Assembly (NCBI RefSeq): GCF_900100175.1
Contig: NZ_FNEM01000006.1
Location: 124,001 to 188,000, forward strand
Origin: Ferrimonas sediminum
GTDB taxonomy: Bacteria; Pseudomonadota; Gammaproteobacteria; Enterobacterales; Shewanellaceae
Length of the DNA stretch: 64,000 bases
Direction: 5' to 3'
The notes beneath the pieces were generated by a model. That model made no database searches and was not told the DNA's origin. It was given only the letters and a program-made list of their open reading frames with translations. Below, one piece after another: positions 1 through 9,227 of this stretch. Within the stretch, counting starts at the first letter, position 1. Every line of letters begins with the position of its first letter. Position numbers and translations under genes: made by a program.

Positions 1-1164
1 CCCAAGTTGAAGTTGCCGGTACCGGCACACCTGCCGGCGGTGCTGCTGGCGACCTTGGTGTGCTGGTGGCTGAATCAGTCTGGAATGGGCATCGAAACCA
101 TTGGCAGCCGCTTCCAATACCTTAACGCCGATGGCAGCCTCGGGCAGGGCATACCCTCTTTACCACCGAGCCTGTCCTGGCCCTGGAGCCGCGGGGGCGA
201 AGAGAGCACCATCAGTTGGTCGCTGATTCAGTCGCTGCTGCCTTCAGCCATGGCCATCGCCATGTTGGGTGCCATCGAATCGTTGTTGTGCGCCGTGGTG
301 GTAGACGGCATGACCAACAGCCGTCACAGTGCCAACAGTGAATTACTGGGGCAGGGGATCGGTAATCTGGTGGCGCCGCTGTTTGGCGGTATTCCGGCCA
401 CCGCCGCCATCGCGCGCTCCGCAGCCAATGTGAAAGCCGGCGCCATCAGTCCAGTGTCGGCGGTGGTACACAGCCTGCTGGTGCTGCTGGCCCTGCTGTG
501 GTTGTCCGGGGCGCTGTCCTACTTGCCAATGCCGGCGATGGCGGCGCTGCTGCTGGTGGTGGCCTGGAACATGAGTGAAGCCCCAAAGGCGTTGGCACTG
601 CTGCGCCGGGCTCCGGGCAGCGACGTTCTGGTGCTGCTGTGCTGCTTCTTCCTGACGGTGGCCTTTGACATGGTGGTGGCCATCAGCGCCGGTATGGTAT
701 TGGCGGCGCTGCTGTTTATGAAAGAGATTGCCGAGATGACCCGACTGCATGATCTGAGTGACAACCGTCGCTACGTGGAGCAGCCCTTGCCGGGCGATTG
801 GATCGCCCTGAAAATCAACGGGCCGCTGTTTTTCGCGGCGGCCGACCGCATCTTTGCCGAGATTCGGCTGCAGTCCCGGGGCAAATCCGGCGTGATTCTG
901 TTTATGAATGGCGTGTCGGTACTCGATGCCGGTGGCTTGTCGGCTCTGAACCGGCTGGTTGAGGAGTGCCGCTCCAGCGGCACCCGGCTGGTGATCACCG
1001 ACCTGCAGTTTCAACCGATGAAGGCACTGGCCAAGGCCGGGGTGACCCCCATCGACGGGGTGCTGACCTTTATGCCGGTGTTGTCCGACGCGGTTGATGC
1101 CGCTCGCGCCTCCCAGGGTTGCTTTAGCGGGATGCCGGCGCCATCACCGACCGGCGCTCACTGA
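1..1164 (+). CDS. SulP/SLC26 family anion transporter, 3' part (truncated by window start)
   Basis: The reading frame is open from base 1, so the real start lies upstream of the window and only the last ~387 residues are visible. The visible part holds the final membrane segments of a SulP anion permease (long runs of Leu/Ala/Val, with the motif AIARSAAN after a Gly-rich loop around residue 135) followed by a C-terminal cytoplasmic STAS domain from about residue 265 to 360, including the typical GVSVLDAGG stretch. SulP proteins move sulfate, bicarbonate or dicarboxylates across the inner membrane; the substrate cannot be told from this sequence. The last 41 bases overlap the 3' end of the convergent WYL regulator gene. 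Confident on family, not on substrate. Confidence 0.85.
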   Translation, partial: PKLKLPVPAHLPAVLLATLVCWWLNQSGMGIETIGSRFQYLNADGSLGQGIPSLPPSLSWPWSRGGEESTISWSLIQSLLPSAMAIAMLGAIESLLCAVVVDGMTNSRHSANSELLGQGIGNLVAPLFGGIPATAAIARSAANVKAGAISPVSAVVHSLLVLLALLWLSGALSYLPMPAMAALLLVVAWNMSEAPKALALLRRAPGSDVLVLLCCFFLTVAFDMVVAISAGMVLAALLFMKEIAEMTRLHDLSDNRRYVEQPLPGDWIALKINGPLFFAAADRIFAEIRLQSRGKSGVILFMNGVSVLDAGGLSALNRLVEECRSSGTRLVITDLQFQPMKALAKAGVTPIDGVLTFMPVLSDAVDAARASQGCFSGMPAPSPTGAH

Positions 1165-1984
1165 CCACCAGTAACTGGCTGTTGGGTTCAAACGCCTGGA
1201 TTGGGGTAGAAATCTGCAGCCGACGCAGGTGATAGTCCGCCAGGGCTTTACGACAGGTAATACTCAGGCTGCCCGCTTCCATGCCGTAATCGATGGCGAT
1301 TACCTCTTGCTGGGCTGCGGAGAAGATGGGGTTGGGCACTATGGTCAGCTCGAGCCACTGATTCCAGTCCAGATCACAGCCCTGGCTGTGATCGCTGCGA
1401 TACAACAGCTTGGGCAGGCCCCGAATGCGGCTCAGCACCAGATCCAGATAGCGTTTGTGGTGTTCGCAATAGCCACGAAGGTGCCAGCGAAAACCGTCAT
1501 GAACCAGGGTGTGGGGCACAAACAAGCGCTCATTGATCTGGCCGGTGGCGATGGAGGCGTACTGGACTTTGACACGGGTCGCCCCTTTTGCTGCCGTTAG
1601 CAGCAGCCGAACCACGGCGGGATCCACGTAGCGCTCGGGAATGGCCACCAGTTCGGTGGCGGCCCGGTTCAGTTCCAGTAGCTCAAAACCACTGCGCTGC
1701 AGTTGCTGCTGCTCGGCCAATAACTGCAGGTACTCACTGAATTCCCCCTGGCTGAATCTGGGTTTGAAATAGGCACTGGGTTTGTAACCTTTCAGTCGGG
1801 TGTCGTATTTCAGGGCGGTGGGCGCCAGACTCAGGTAGCGATTAATGTCACGGGAGGCTTGTTGCCGGCCCATGCCAAAACTCTGGCACAGGTGTTTGGT
1901 GGTCAGACGGCCCTCCCACAGGGCGATGATCTCGATGTGGCGAAATCGAAGTTGCTGATCCCATTTTATTTGTTGTCGGTCCAT
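1124..1984 (-). CDS. WYL-domain transcriptional regulator (winged HTH + WYL)
   Basis: A 286-residue protein with an N-terminal winged helix-turn-helix (about residues 12-65, containing LCQSFGMGRQQASRDI as the likely recognition region) and a WYL domain in the middle (about 120-205), then a short C-terminal extension. The architecture matches the YafY/BrxR/CapW-type WYL regulators that sense a ligand, often nucleic acid or a nucleotide, and repress DNA-damage, defence or metabolic genes. It starts 61 bp downstream of pxpA on the same strand, so it could be the last gene of the 5-oxoprolinase operon or have its own promoter. No defence genes are adjacent in this window. Its 3' end overlaps the convergent SulP gene by 41 bp. 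Family assignment is good; target is unknown. Confidence 0.75.
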   Translation of the reverse strand: MDRQQIKWDQQLRFRHIEIIALWEGRLTTKHLCQSFGMGRQQASRDINRYLSLAPTALKYDTRLKGYKPSAYFKPRFSQGEFSEYLQLLAEQQQLQRSGFELLELNRAATELVAIPERYVDPAVVRLLLTAAKGATRVKVQYASIATGQINERLFVPHTLVHDGFRWHLRGYCEHHKRYLDLVLSRIRGLPKLLYRSDHSQGCDLDWNQWLELTIVPNPIFSAAQQEVIAIDYGMEAGSLSITCRKALADYHLRRLQISTPIQAFEPNSQLLVVSERRSVMAPASR

Positions 1985-2044
1985 CGTATTGATTCAATAA
2001 GGCCTGTTGATTGATATGACTATAAAGGCGACACATGCTAAAGA

Positions 2045-2782
2045 TCAATCACAAGCTATTGAAAACCCCAACCCCCTCAGATGATTGTGAGCCAGCATGG
2101 CGTGATTCAACGCATCCGGATCGTCGCCGTGCAGGCACAGGCTGTCCACCTGGATCGGGATCAGCCGGCCGGACTGGGACTGGACCTGTCCGCGCAGCGC
2201 CAACTGCTCAAGCTGGGCGATGATCTCATCGGGGTCAGACAGGATGGCGTTGTCCTGGCGGCGGCTTACCAGAGTACCGTCATCCAGGTAACGACGGTCA
2301 ATAAAGGCCTCTGCCAGAGTCGGCAAGCCAAAGCGCCTGGCCTCGGTCAGCAACCGGCTTCCGGATAATCCCATCAGGGTCAGCGGACGGTTGCCGTCGA
2401 TGATGGCCCGGCACAGCACACCTGCGAGCTCATCATCAAAAGCTGCCAGGTTGTACAGGGCACCATGGGGTTTAACGTAATGCAATGCCACCTGGTAACC
2501 GCGACAGATCTGCTCCAGTTGGTCGATCTGTTGCGACAAGCTGCGCTGAAGTTTTGTGGCGTCGATGGCCATGGGCTGGCGCCCGAAATGGGCCCGATCG
2601 GGAAAGGCCGGGTGAGCGCCGATGCGGATGCGGTGTTTGACACACAGTCGCACCGTTTCCTCCATGCTGTCCCGGTTTCCGGCGTGGCCGCCGCAGGCAA
2701 TGCTGGCAGAGCTGACCCAGGGCAGTAGGGATTCGTCGAAAGGAAAGCCTTCGCCAATGTCGACATTGATATCAAGACGCAT
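2045..2782 (-). CDS. pxpA: 5-oxoprolinase subunit A (LamB/YcsF family)
   Basis: 245 residues, the usual length for PxpA. The N-terminus reads MRLDINVDIGEGFP and continues with SIACGGHAGN, both hallmarks of the LamB/YcsF fold, and HYVKPHGALYN lies near residue 105. PxpA works with PxpB and PxpC in the ATP-dependent opening of 5-oxoproline (pyroglutamate) to glutamate, a clean-up reaction for a damaged metabolite. The start overlaps the end of pxpC by 11 bases, which indicates translational coupling in a pxpB-pxpC-pxpA operon on the minus strand. Nothing unusual is seen in the protein. Confidence 0.93.
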   Translation of the reverse strand: MRLDINVDIGEGFPFDESLLPWVSSASIACGGHAGNRDSMEETVRLCVKHRIRIGAHPAFPDRAHFGRQPMAIDATKLQRSLSQQIDQLEQICRGYQVALHYVKPHGALYNLAAFDDELAGVLCRAIIDGNRPLTLMGLSGSRLLTEARRFGLPTLAEAFIDRRYLDDGTLVSRRQDNAILSDPDEIIAQLEQLALRGQVQSQSGRLIPIQVDSLCLHGDDPDALNHAMLAHNHLRGLGFSIACD

Positions 2783-3692
2783 ACAACCCCCTTTCTATCT
2801 GATAGCGCCAGTATTGGTGCTCCTTCAGCGCGGTGGCCGCCTGTGCCGGAGTGACGGCGTAAAGACGGCAGCGTTGGCCGGGAACCAGTTGCACCAGCTT
2901 GGGCAGATCCGCCCGGGCCAGGTATCCAAGCAGCGGGTAGCCACCGGTAGTCTGACAGTCGGCGGTCAATATGATGGCCGTACCATCCGGTGGCAGTTGA
3001 ATGGCACCGGCAAAAACCCCTACCGAGGAACTGCTGTGGCCCTGGGGCAGGCCGTCAGGGCACCGCAGACGTACACCCATGCGACTGACATCGGAGGAAA
3101 GTTGGCAATCGAAATGGGCCGGCACCTCACCCCGAAACGCGGTGGCGGCAATAAATCTCAGCGCTGTCCCATAGTCGGGAACCCGAACGCCTCGATGGCG
3201 CGGTGGGTGCGTCGGTGGGGATCCGACCGGCAGTTGATCGCCGGCCTGCAGCGCCAGCCCGTGGATGCCGCCGATGCCGGCCTGCAGATCGGTGGCGGCG
3301 CTGCCAAGTTGGGGGGCAATCTCAACCCCGCCGGCCACGGCAAGGTAGCCGTACATTCCCTGGCCGGTGGGCGATAGCTTGAGCCGTTGTCCGGGCCTGA
3401 GTGAGTGGCGCCAGTTCGGATACCATGGCTGTGACTGGCCCTGGCTGTCACAGTGGATGACGTGGGCCGGGCCACTGTAGGCGAGATCCACCTGGGTGTC
3501 CGTCGTCAACTCCAGAGAAACCGGCGGTATCTCCAATGCAGCCAGCGACTGCCGGTTTCCGGCCACCGCATTGGCCGCTTCGAAGGCGGTGGTATCCATG
3601 GCGCCGGCCGTGGTGACTCCCAGGTGCCGCAGGCCGTGGCGGCCGCCATCTTGAATGGTGATCAGCGGCCCGGCTTTGATGATGTTAATCAT
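2772..3692 (-). CDS. pxpC: 5-oxoprolinase subunit C (biotin-dependent carboxyltransferase-like)
   Basis: About 306 residues from the ATG at 3692. I chose this start because family members begin close to MINIIKAGPLITIQDGGR and because the codon overlaps the pxpB stop by 8 bases. A longer frame to 3725 would lie inside pxpB. The protein carries the urea amidolyase/allophanate-hydrolase-like AHS2 domain: QDGGRHG near the start, the invariant GAMD, and GYLAVAGG near residue 115. It is the partner of PxpB in 5-oxoproline hydrolysis. It is co-transcribed with pxpB upstream and pxpA downstream. Confidence 0.92.
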   Translation of the reverse strand: MINIIKAGPLITIQDGGRHGLRHLGVTTAGAMDTTAFEAANAVAGNRQSLAALEIPPVSLELTTDTQVDLAYSGPAHVIHCDSQGQSQPWYPNWRHSLRPGQRLKLSPTGQGMYGYLAVAGGVEIAPQLGSAATDLQAGIGGIHGLALQAGDQLPVGSPPTHPPRHRGVRVPDYGTALRFIAATAFRGEVPAHFDCQLSSDVSRMGVRLRCPDGLPQGHSSSSVGVFAGAIQLPPDGTAIILTADCQTTGGYPLLGYLARADLPKLVQLVPGQRCRLYAVTPAQAATALKEHQYWRYQIERGLYAS

Positions 3693-4353
3693 GACGGCTT
3701 TCCTCGACGAACTGTACCTCGTCACCCGGTTGAATCAGTGCCGGTGGCGTCCGTGACGGTGAGAACAGCGCCAGATCGGTGTGACCGATGATGTGCCAGC
3801 CTCCCGGTGACGCCGCCGGGTAGATGGCGCCGTAATGGCTGGCCAGGGCGACACTGCCAGGTTCCACCCGCAGCCTCGGGGTGGCGCGTCTGGGCAGATG
3901 CAATTCAGGAGGCAGCCCTTCCAGGTAGGCAAAGCCAGGCTGAAAGCCCACAAACGCCGCCCAGTACTTACCCTGGGTGTGGCGGCGAATTACCGTTTGT
4001 TCGTCACAGCCACACTGCTTGGCCACCCAGCCCAGATCCGGGCCAAATTCGCCACCATAGCGGACCGCGATGGTGTGTTGCCGTGGCGCGTGCGCCGAAG
4101 AGGGGGGCAAACCGACGGCCAGACAGCGTTGCAGACGGTGGAGACAACCGGGGACGGTACACTCGATGGCCAGGGTCAGATCGCCGGGAACCGCCTCGGC
4201 GACCCACGGAAACGCCCGCAGTGCATCGGCCAGGGTGATGAGCCCCAATTGACAGCGGCGTAGGTGGGCCGCAGCCACCGGTTGCGCCCATCGAATCAGC
4301 AGGTGCAGTTCACTGAGTTGTTCGATTGTCAGGCTGTCGTCAAACCGTTCCAT
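3685..4353 (-). CDS. pxpB: 5-oxoprolinase subunit B (AHS1/KipI-like)
   Basis: About 222 residues from ATG 4353. An upstream in-frame TTG at 4362 is possible, but the ATG better matches the family N-terminus. The AHS1 domain covers most of the protein, with GEFGPDLGWVA, GFQPGFAYLEGLP and the C-terminal SPGGWHIIGHT, all typical of PxpB/KipI proteins. It forms the PxpBC complex that, with PxpA, cleaves 5-oxoproline using ATP. It is the first gene of the operon; the gap to helD upstream is about 70 bp with no clear terminator. Confidence 0.92.
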   Translation of the reverse strand: MERFDDSLTIEQLSELHLLIRWAQPVAAAHLRRCQLGLITLADALRAFPWVAEAVPGDLTLAIECTVPGCLHRLQRCLAVGLPPSSAHAPRQHTIAVRYGGEFGPDLGWVAKQCGCDEQTVIRRHTQGKYWAAFVGFQPGFAYLEGLPPELHLPRRATPRLRVEPGSVALASHYGAIYPAASPGGWHIIGHTDLALFSPSRTPPALIQPGDEVQFVEESRHD

Positions 4354-4423
4354 GGGCAGCAATCCGATTGAGAGAGGCTTATCATGACCCTATCAACGCC
4401 CAGGAGAGATGTCTAATTTTTGG

Positions 4424-6502
4424 TCAATTGGGCGGGGTTTTCGGCGCATCTTCCTGCAACGCCCGGAGTTCAGACACAAAGGGGCCCGGGTTGTCCGGAT
4501 CGGTGACCAGATACAGGTGATCGCAGGCCCGGGTCAGGGCGACGTAGAACAGTCGGCGCTCTTCGGCATGAGGGTAGGATTCCGCTTCAGATAGCATCGC
4601 CTCTTTGGCCGGATGGCTGCGCCGTTCCGGCGGAAAGCCATGCCGCTCGCCGGCCGGAATCAGTAGCACCACAATCCCGGCTTGCTTGCCCTTGCTGGCA
4701 TGGACACTGTCGCTGCTGAACGACAGCTGTGGAAACTGCTTCGCCAGGGCGTCGAGGGTTTGGGCATCGGGCAGCTGAAATTTGAATCGCGCCAGGAAGT
4801 AGACCGTCTGACCCGGCTTGGCCCGCGAGGCGATGGCCGCAACCAGCTCCGTCAGCGGCTGACGATCCGTGACCAGGGTCAGTGACGGCGTGGCCGAGAG
4901 CTTGTGGGTGGTCATGGTTTTTGGCAACTGGGCCGGATTTTTACTGATAAAGGCGGAGGCCAGTCGATTGAGCTGATCGTCAAAGCGAAATGTCTTGTCC
5001 AGTAAGGTGGTGGATGTGGGGCCGAAAAAGTCGCTGAAGCCGGTCATCAGGCTGACGTCACTGCCGCTGAAACGGTAGATGGACTGCCAGTCATCGCCGA
5101 CGGCAAACAGGCTGCGGGCGTCGCGGCTGAGGCTGCGCAGTAACATCGCCCGTGGCCGGGAGATATCCTGAAACTCATCCACCAACAGATGGCGCCATCG
5201 ACAGGGGAAGCGTCCGCTTCGTACCGCACGCTGGGCGTGATCAATCATGTCGATGTAATCGATCTCATTGTTGAGCCGCAGCTGACGGTTATAGGCCTCC
5301 AGCAGCGGGATCAGCAGCGGGGTCAGCAGGCTGAGTTCCCGCTGTTGCACCGAGCCCAGCCGGGCACGGTGGCTCTTAAACTCCAGCAGCAGGTCGGTCA
5401 ACAGGCCCAGCAACCGTTTTACCGCCCCTTGTTGTTGCCAGAAAAGAAAGCGGGCGTTGAGATCCAACCCGCGGGACTTGAGTTGGCGATACAAAGGCAG
5501 CACCTTGGCAGTTGGGTGCAGACTGGGGTCGGACTCCAGGACTTTCACCACAGCGCGCTTAAATTCAACCTGTTTCAATCGGTTGCTTATCTGATCGGAG
5601 ACAAAGGTTTGCCTTAGCTTGTCGTCACCGGCCAGGGCCGACGACCGGGGCGGGCTATCGCAAGTCTGACGGATGATGGCCAACCCCAACGCATGGAAGG
5701 TGGTGCAGGTGACTGCCAAAGCCTGTTGGCCAAGACGCTGTCGAAGGCGTTGGGACAGCTCATCGGCCGCCTGTTTACCGTAGGCCAGAACCAGTACCTC
5801 GTCGGCTTGGGCCTGGCCGCTTTTCAGCAGGTAGGCAACCCGGCCAATCAGGGTAGAGGTTTTGCCGCTGCCGGCGCCGGCGATCACCAGGTTATGATCA
5901 TTGTTGGTGACGCAGGCGATGCGCTGTTTTTCAGTCAGGGGGTTGGATTCGATGGAATCAAACAATGCTCGGTAGCGCTGACATTCGGTCTCGACGCTGT
6001 GCTGGCGAAGTGCCCGCAATGTCGCCGGGTTGGCCTCTGACAACTGCTGGATAATGTTAAAATCGCTGTGGTACCGCTGCGGAAGATCACCACAGCTAAG
6101 GGAGTCTGGCCACATGGCCCGCATCTGTGCGGCGTCTTTGGTCAACTGTTGCCAGCGGGAGGAGGGCATGTAGCCCAGTCGAAGTGATGCGGTCAGGGTA
6201 GCGGCCTGTTGCGTTAACAGCGGTGCCCGGGCGGACAACCACAGGGCATTGGCCGCAGTAAGCCAGGCACCGGATTGAGGCTTGGATAGCCAAAAATGGC
6301 GCTGTTCGACGCTGTCAGCAGCAATGCTGATGCTGGTAAACAGCAAGCCACTGTCGAGCTGCAACGGGGCGGACACTCGATGCCACTCCAGCTGTTGTAC
6401 CGCTTTGCCCCGAATCAGAGTCAGTCCGTTCACATCGGCGAGGATCTCCAGAGAGGACAGCGACAGCAGGCGTCCGAAAAGCGTACGTTTGAGAGGGTGC
6501 AT
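4424..6502 (-). CDS. helD: DNA helicase IV (UvrD/Rep superfamily 1)
   Basis: 692 residues, close to the 684 of E. coli HelD and with the same arrangement: a family-specific N-terminal region of about 180 residues, then the SF1 helicase core. Visible motifs are the Q motif NPLTEKQRIA (~187-196), Walker A AGAGSGKTS (~208-216), Walker B LVDEFQDIS (~440), the GDDWQSIYRFSG motif III region, and near the C-terminus EERRLFYVALTRA. It is a 3'-5' DNA helicase acting in repair and recombination. It lies between ovoA upstream and the pxp operon downstream, all on the minus strand, with no obvious functional link. Confidence 0.93.
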   Translation of the reverse strand: MHPLKRTLFGRLLSLSSLEILADVNGLTLIRGKAVQQLEWHRVSAPLQLDSGLLFTSISIAADSVEQRHFWLSKPQSGAWLTAANALWLSARAPLLTQQAATLTASLRLGYMPSSRWQQLTKDAAQMRAMWPDSLSCGDLPQRYHSDFNIIQQLSEANPATLRALRQHSVETECQRYRALFDSIESNPLTEKQRIACVTNNDHNLVIAGAGSGKTSTLIGRVAYLLKSGQAQADEVLVLAYGKQAADELSQRLRQRLGQQALAVTCTTFHALGLAIIRQTCDSPPRSSALAGDDKLRQTFVSDQISNRLKQVEFKRAVVKVLESDPSLHPTAKVLPLYRQLKSRGLDLNARFLFWQQQGAVKRLLGLLTDLLLEFKSHRARLGSVQQRELSLLTPLLIPLLEAYNRQLRLNNEIDYIDMIDHAQRAVRSGRFPCRWRHLLVDEFQDISRPRAMLLRSLSRDARSLFAVGDDWQSIYRFSGSDVSLMTGFSDFFGPTSTTLLDKTFRFDDQLNRLASAFISKNPAQLPKTMTTHKLSATPSLTLVTDRQPLTELVAAIASRAKPGQTVYFLARFKFQLPDAQTLDALAKQFPQLSFSSDSVHASKGKQAGIVVLLIPAGERHGFPPERRSHPAKEAMLSEAESYPHAEERRLFYVALTRACDHLYLVTDPDNPGPFVSELRALQEDAPKTPPN

Positions 6503-6596
6503 GGCAGCCAGGCAGTCGTGAACAGGGGGAGGAATTACACCCTAACCTTTGTCAGGGTGCAATGCCCGCTCGGGCGACTGCCGACAAACTCTCCAG

Positions 6597-8702
6597 TTAG
6601 TTGTTAATTTTTCTCCAGATACTCATTTGAGCCAGGGTATGCTGAAATTTTCTGGCGGTCTCCCGAATGACGAACGGCACCTGGTGTTGCTGCACCAGTT
6701 CAAACTGGCTGCCGAGGATCTCCTGCAATGCCTGATCGGTGGTGTAGGTTTCGCCATTCACCTTCAGCCCGCCCAACCAGTGTTCCCTGGGAGTAAACTC
6801 CTCCAGCCAAGTGTAGGGGCTGACGATCACCAGCAGACCGTCGTCGTTGATGCGCGCCGGAATGGTATTGAGAAACAGCCTCGGGTTGGCCAGACGATCA
6901 ATAAGGTTGGACGCCAGCACCAGATCATAGCCATCAAACTGGGGTTTGAGATTGCAGGCGTCGCCCTGAACAAAGCGCACGTTGGTCGGCGGCTCGGGAA
7001 AGTCCAGTTGACTCAGGGTGACCTGCTTGTAATCCACCAGATCCCCTTCACTGGTGACGGTGTAGCGCTTCTCACCCCGCTGCAGTAACTCATAGGCCTG
7101 TTGAATAAACCGGGCCGAAAAGTCGATGCCATCGACCTGTTCGAACCGACGGGACAGCTCCAGGCTGGCCCGGCCCACAGAGCAGCCGATGTCCAGAGCC
7201 CGGCATTGTTGGCGAATATGAGGGGTGATGAGATTGACCACGGCCTTTGGAAAGTTTGCCACCTCAAAGTAGCTGGGGCCGTAATGAAACTCCAGATACT
7301 GGGCGATGAGTGCGTCGGTTTCGTAGGTGTTGGTGTACTGAGTGTCAGCCACCGGTTGATGAGAGATCACGTAGCGGAACCCCGCGTGTTGATAAAAGTG
7401 ACGACGAAACGCGTAACGGGAATCGGCCAGGGCTTCGTTGCCGGTGGAGATCCAGGAACCGCCTTTCATCAGAGTATGTTTGCCGTCGAAGGTCGGGGTT
7501 GAAAAATCGTCGTAGAGCGGATGGACTTCGAAGCCACTGAATCCGTCGATGGCGGTTTCGGTCCACTGCCAGACATTCCCCACTACATCGAAAATGCCGT
7601 TGTGGTCGAATTGGTCAACCGGGCAGGAGGAGGCCCATTTATCCAGCAACAGATTGCCGGGTATGGATGCCCAGTCGGGGTTGTTGTCCTCAACTCTTTG
7701 TCGCAGTTTCTGCCACTCCGCTTCGGTGGGCAGGCGCAAAGGTTGTTTGATCCGGGCCGCCTTCCAGTTGCAAAACGCCTTGGCTTCCAGCTGGTTGACC
7801 TCCACCGGCCAGTTCATGGGCAAGGGCACCAGTTCGGTCAGATTGCGCTGCAACCATAGGTCGTCCCGGGGCTGCCAGAATCTAGGGTGGCGTGCTCCGG
7901 TGAACTTTAGCCAGGCCTGGCCTTCGTCGCACCAGTGGCGGTGCTGCTGGTAACCACCGGACTGGACGAATTCCAGAAACTCCTGGTTGGAAACCAGAAA
8001 GCGGGACACCTGAAACGACTCCAACTGCACCTGTTGGCGACCATACTCATTGTCCCAGCCATAACTGTCTCGGTCTGGGCACCGCCCCTGAGTCAGGGGG
8101 CCGCCTTCGACTCTCACCAGATCATTGTCGGGGGCGATGCCGGTTAGGGGGCAGGCGGGCCATTGAGGGTGAGGGCTTATGTGCTCCAGGGGCAACTGTC
8201 GAATGATCACCGACGAAGTTTCCAGGTGGATGCGTTCGTGTTCAATGCCCATCAGGATCACCCAGGCCGGAGAGTCCGGCGTAATGGGCAGGGTTAAAGG
8301 CATGGTGTCGATGACATGCAGCAGAGCCTCTTTAACCTGATCCCGGTATTGTCGAACCTCGTCTATTCGGGGCCACTGGTAGTGAGTGTCATCCAGATCG
8401 TCCCAGGACATCTCATCTACGCCCACGGCAAACATTGACTCAAACCTGGGGTTAATCCGCTGCGGCAGCCATTTCGCCAGAGTCAATTTGTTGATAAAAA
8501 AGGTGGCCGTGTGGCCGAAGTAGAACACCAGCGGGTGCCTCAGCGGCTCGGGCTTCAGGAAAAACGCCTCATCGTTGTTGATCACCTCAAACAGGGATTC
8601 GTACAACTCCCAGGTGGTACGGAAGTAATCGGTGAGCTCCCGGCGTTTGCTGGCGGTGTCGGTACCGGAAAGGGACAGAGTCTGAGCGTTCCGTTTTATC
8701 AT
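6597..8702 (-). CDS. ovoA: Ovothiol synthase: 5-histidylcysteine sulfoxide synthase fused to 4-mercaptohistidine N1-methyltransferase
   Basis: 701 residues with the three-part OvoA layout: an N-terminal DinB-like domain (about 20-175), a central FGE-sulfatase/EgtB-type domain (about 190-450, with GGSW and AFRRHFYQHAGFR), and a C-terminal SAM methyltransferase (about 490-700, with LDIGCSVGRASLEL). Iron-ligand candidates are H64 in GHT and H155/H159 in HERIHLE, which matches the three-histidine site of EgtB/OvoA. The enzyme joins histidine and cysteine through an iron- and oxygen-dependent step, and the methyltransferase half makes ovothiol A. This is a redox-protective thiol pathway. The C-S lyase OvoB that completes it is not recognisable nearby. 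It appears monocistronic. Confidence 0.93.
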   Translation of the reverse strand: MIKRNAQTLSLSGTDTASKRRELTDYFRTTWELYESLFEVINNDEAFFLKPEPLRHPLVFYFGHTATFFINKLTLAKWLPQRINPRFESMFAVGVDEMSWDDLDDTHYQWPRIDEVRQYRDQVKEALLHVIDTMPLTLPITPDSPAWVILMGIEHERIHLETSSVIIRQLPLEHISPHPQWPACPLTGIAPDNDLVRVEGGPLTQGRCPDRDSYGWDNEYGRQQVQLESFQVSRFLVSNQEFLEFVQSGGYQQHRHWCDEGQAWLKFTGARHPRFWQPRDDLWLQRNLTELVPLPMNWPVEVNQLEAKAFCNWKAARIKQPLRLPTEAEWQKLRQRVEDNNPDWASIPGNLLLDKWASSCPVDQFDHNGIFDVVGNVWQWTETAIDGFSGFEVHPLYDDFSTPTFDGKHTLMKGGSWISTGNEALADSRYAFRRHFYQHAGFRYVISHQPVADTQYTNTYETDALIAQYLEFHYGPSYFEVANFPKAVVNLITPHIRQQCRALDIGCSVGRASLELSRRFEQVDGIDFSARFIQQAYELLQRGEKRYTVTSEGDLVDYKQVTLSQLDFPEPPTNVRFVQGDACNLKPQFDGYDLVLASNLIDRLANPRLFLNTIPARINDDGLLVIVSPYTWLEEFTPREHWLGGLKVNGETYTTDQALQEILGSQFELVQQHQVPFVIRETARKFQHTLAQMSIWRKINN

Positions 8703-8861
8703 TGGCAGTCCGTTGTTCTTTTGTAGTCAATTCAGTGTAGCCAAAGTCGAGGGGATGACCCGGTACCGATTATGGCTGCGAGATGAGACATCGCTATGAC
8801 ATCGGCCAGGCAGGGTGGAAGGGGAAAACGGCCTCTGGATGAGAAAAACGGCGTGAAAAAC

Positions 8862-8893
8862 GCAAAAAGCCCGTCACGAAGGACGGGCTTTTG
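8862..8893 (-). terminator. Intrinsic terminator of the first tRNA-Val operon
   Basis: On the minus strand a 9-bp GC-rich stem (AAGCCCGTC/GACGGGCTT, arms at 8867-8875 and 8882-8890) with a 6-nt loop is followed by a T tract. It lies just downstream of the two tRNA-Val genes. Confidence 0.85.
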
Positions 8894-8898
8894 CAATT

Positions 8899-8975
8899 TG
8901 GTGCGTCTGAGTGGACTCGAACCACCGACTTCCACCATGTCAAGGTGACACTCTAACCAGCTGAGTTACAGACGC
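8899..8975 (-). tRNA. tRNA-Val (anticodon GAC), copy 1
   Basis: 77 nt folding into a standard cloverleaf: acceptor arms GCGTCTG/CAGACGC, anticodon loop TTGACAT, T arm with TTCGAGT, and an encoded CCA end. The anticodon GAC reads GUC/GUU valine codons. It is identical to the copy at 17885-17961. It is separated from the preceding tRNA-Val by 5 nt, so both are processed from one transcript. Confidence 0.95.
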
Positions 8976-8980
8976 GAAAT

Positions 8981-9057
8981 TGGTACACCTGAGTGGACTC
9001 GAACCACCGACCCCCACCATGTCAAGGTGGTGCTCTAACCAGCTGAGCTACAGGTGT
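8981..9057 (-). tRNA. tRNA-Val (anticodon GAC), copy 2
   Basis: 77 nt with acceptor arms ACACCTG/CAGGTGT, anticodon loop TTGACAT and encoded CCA. The anticodon is the same as in the neighbouring tRNA but the acceptor and D arms differ in sequence. It is the 5' gene of the pair. Confidence 0.95.
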
Positions 9058-9096
9058 ATAGTTAAATACTGACCAAGCAGTACCGAACGGGTCGTA

Positions 9097-9125
9097 ATAC
9101 TAATGAGAGCAGGGTAGCATGGCAA
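9097..9125 (-). promoter_or_regulatory. Sigma-70 promoter of first tRNA-Val operon
   Basis: Minus-strand -35 TTGCCA (9120-9125) and -10 TAGTAT (9097-9102) are separated by exactly 17 bp, about 40 bp upstream of the first tRNA. The GC-rich stretch after the -10 is what a stringently controlled stable-RNA promoter would have. Confidence 0.7.
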
Positions 9126-9227
9126 GTAAAATTAAAACCGAAATGGCTGACCGCTTAATCCCTGCGCACTGAGACGGTGCAATATGGGCCATAATAAGCG
9201 TATTCCATTCCACGCGAGGACCCTAAA

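Noticed and set aside
343-1014. Long open frame on the minus strand inside the SulP gene
   Set aside because: Gln/His-rich composition typical of an antisense shadow of a GC-rich gene; the plus-strand protein has clear domain motifs.
8899-9057. tRNA-Val genes as attachment site of the recombinase at 37.5 kb
   Set aside because: The recombinase is 20 kb or more away and no partial tRNA 3' repeat was seen beside it.
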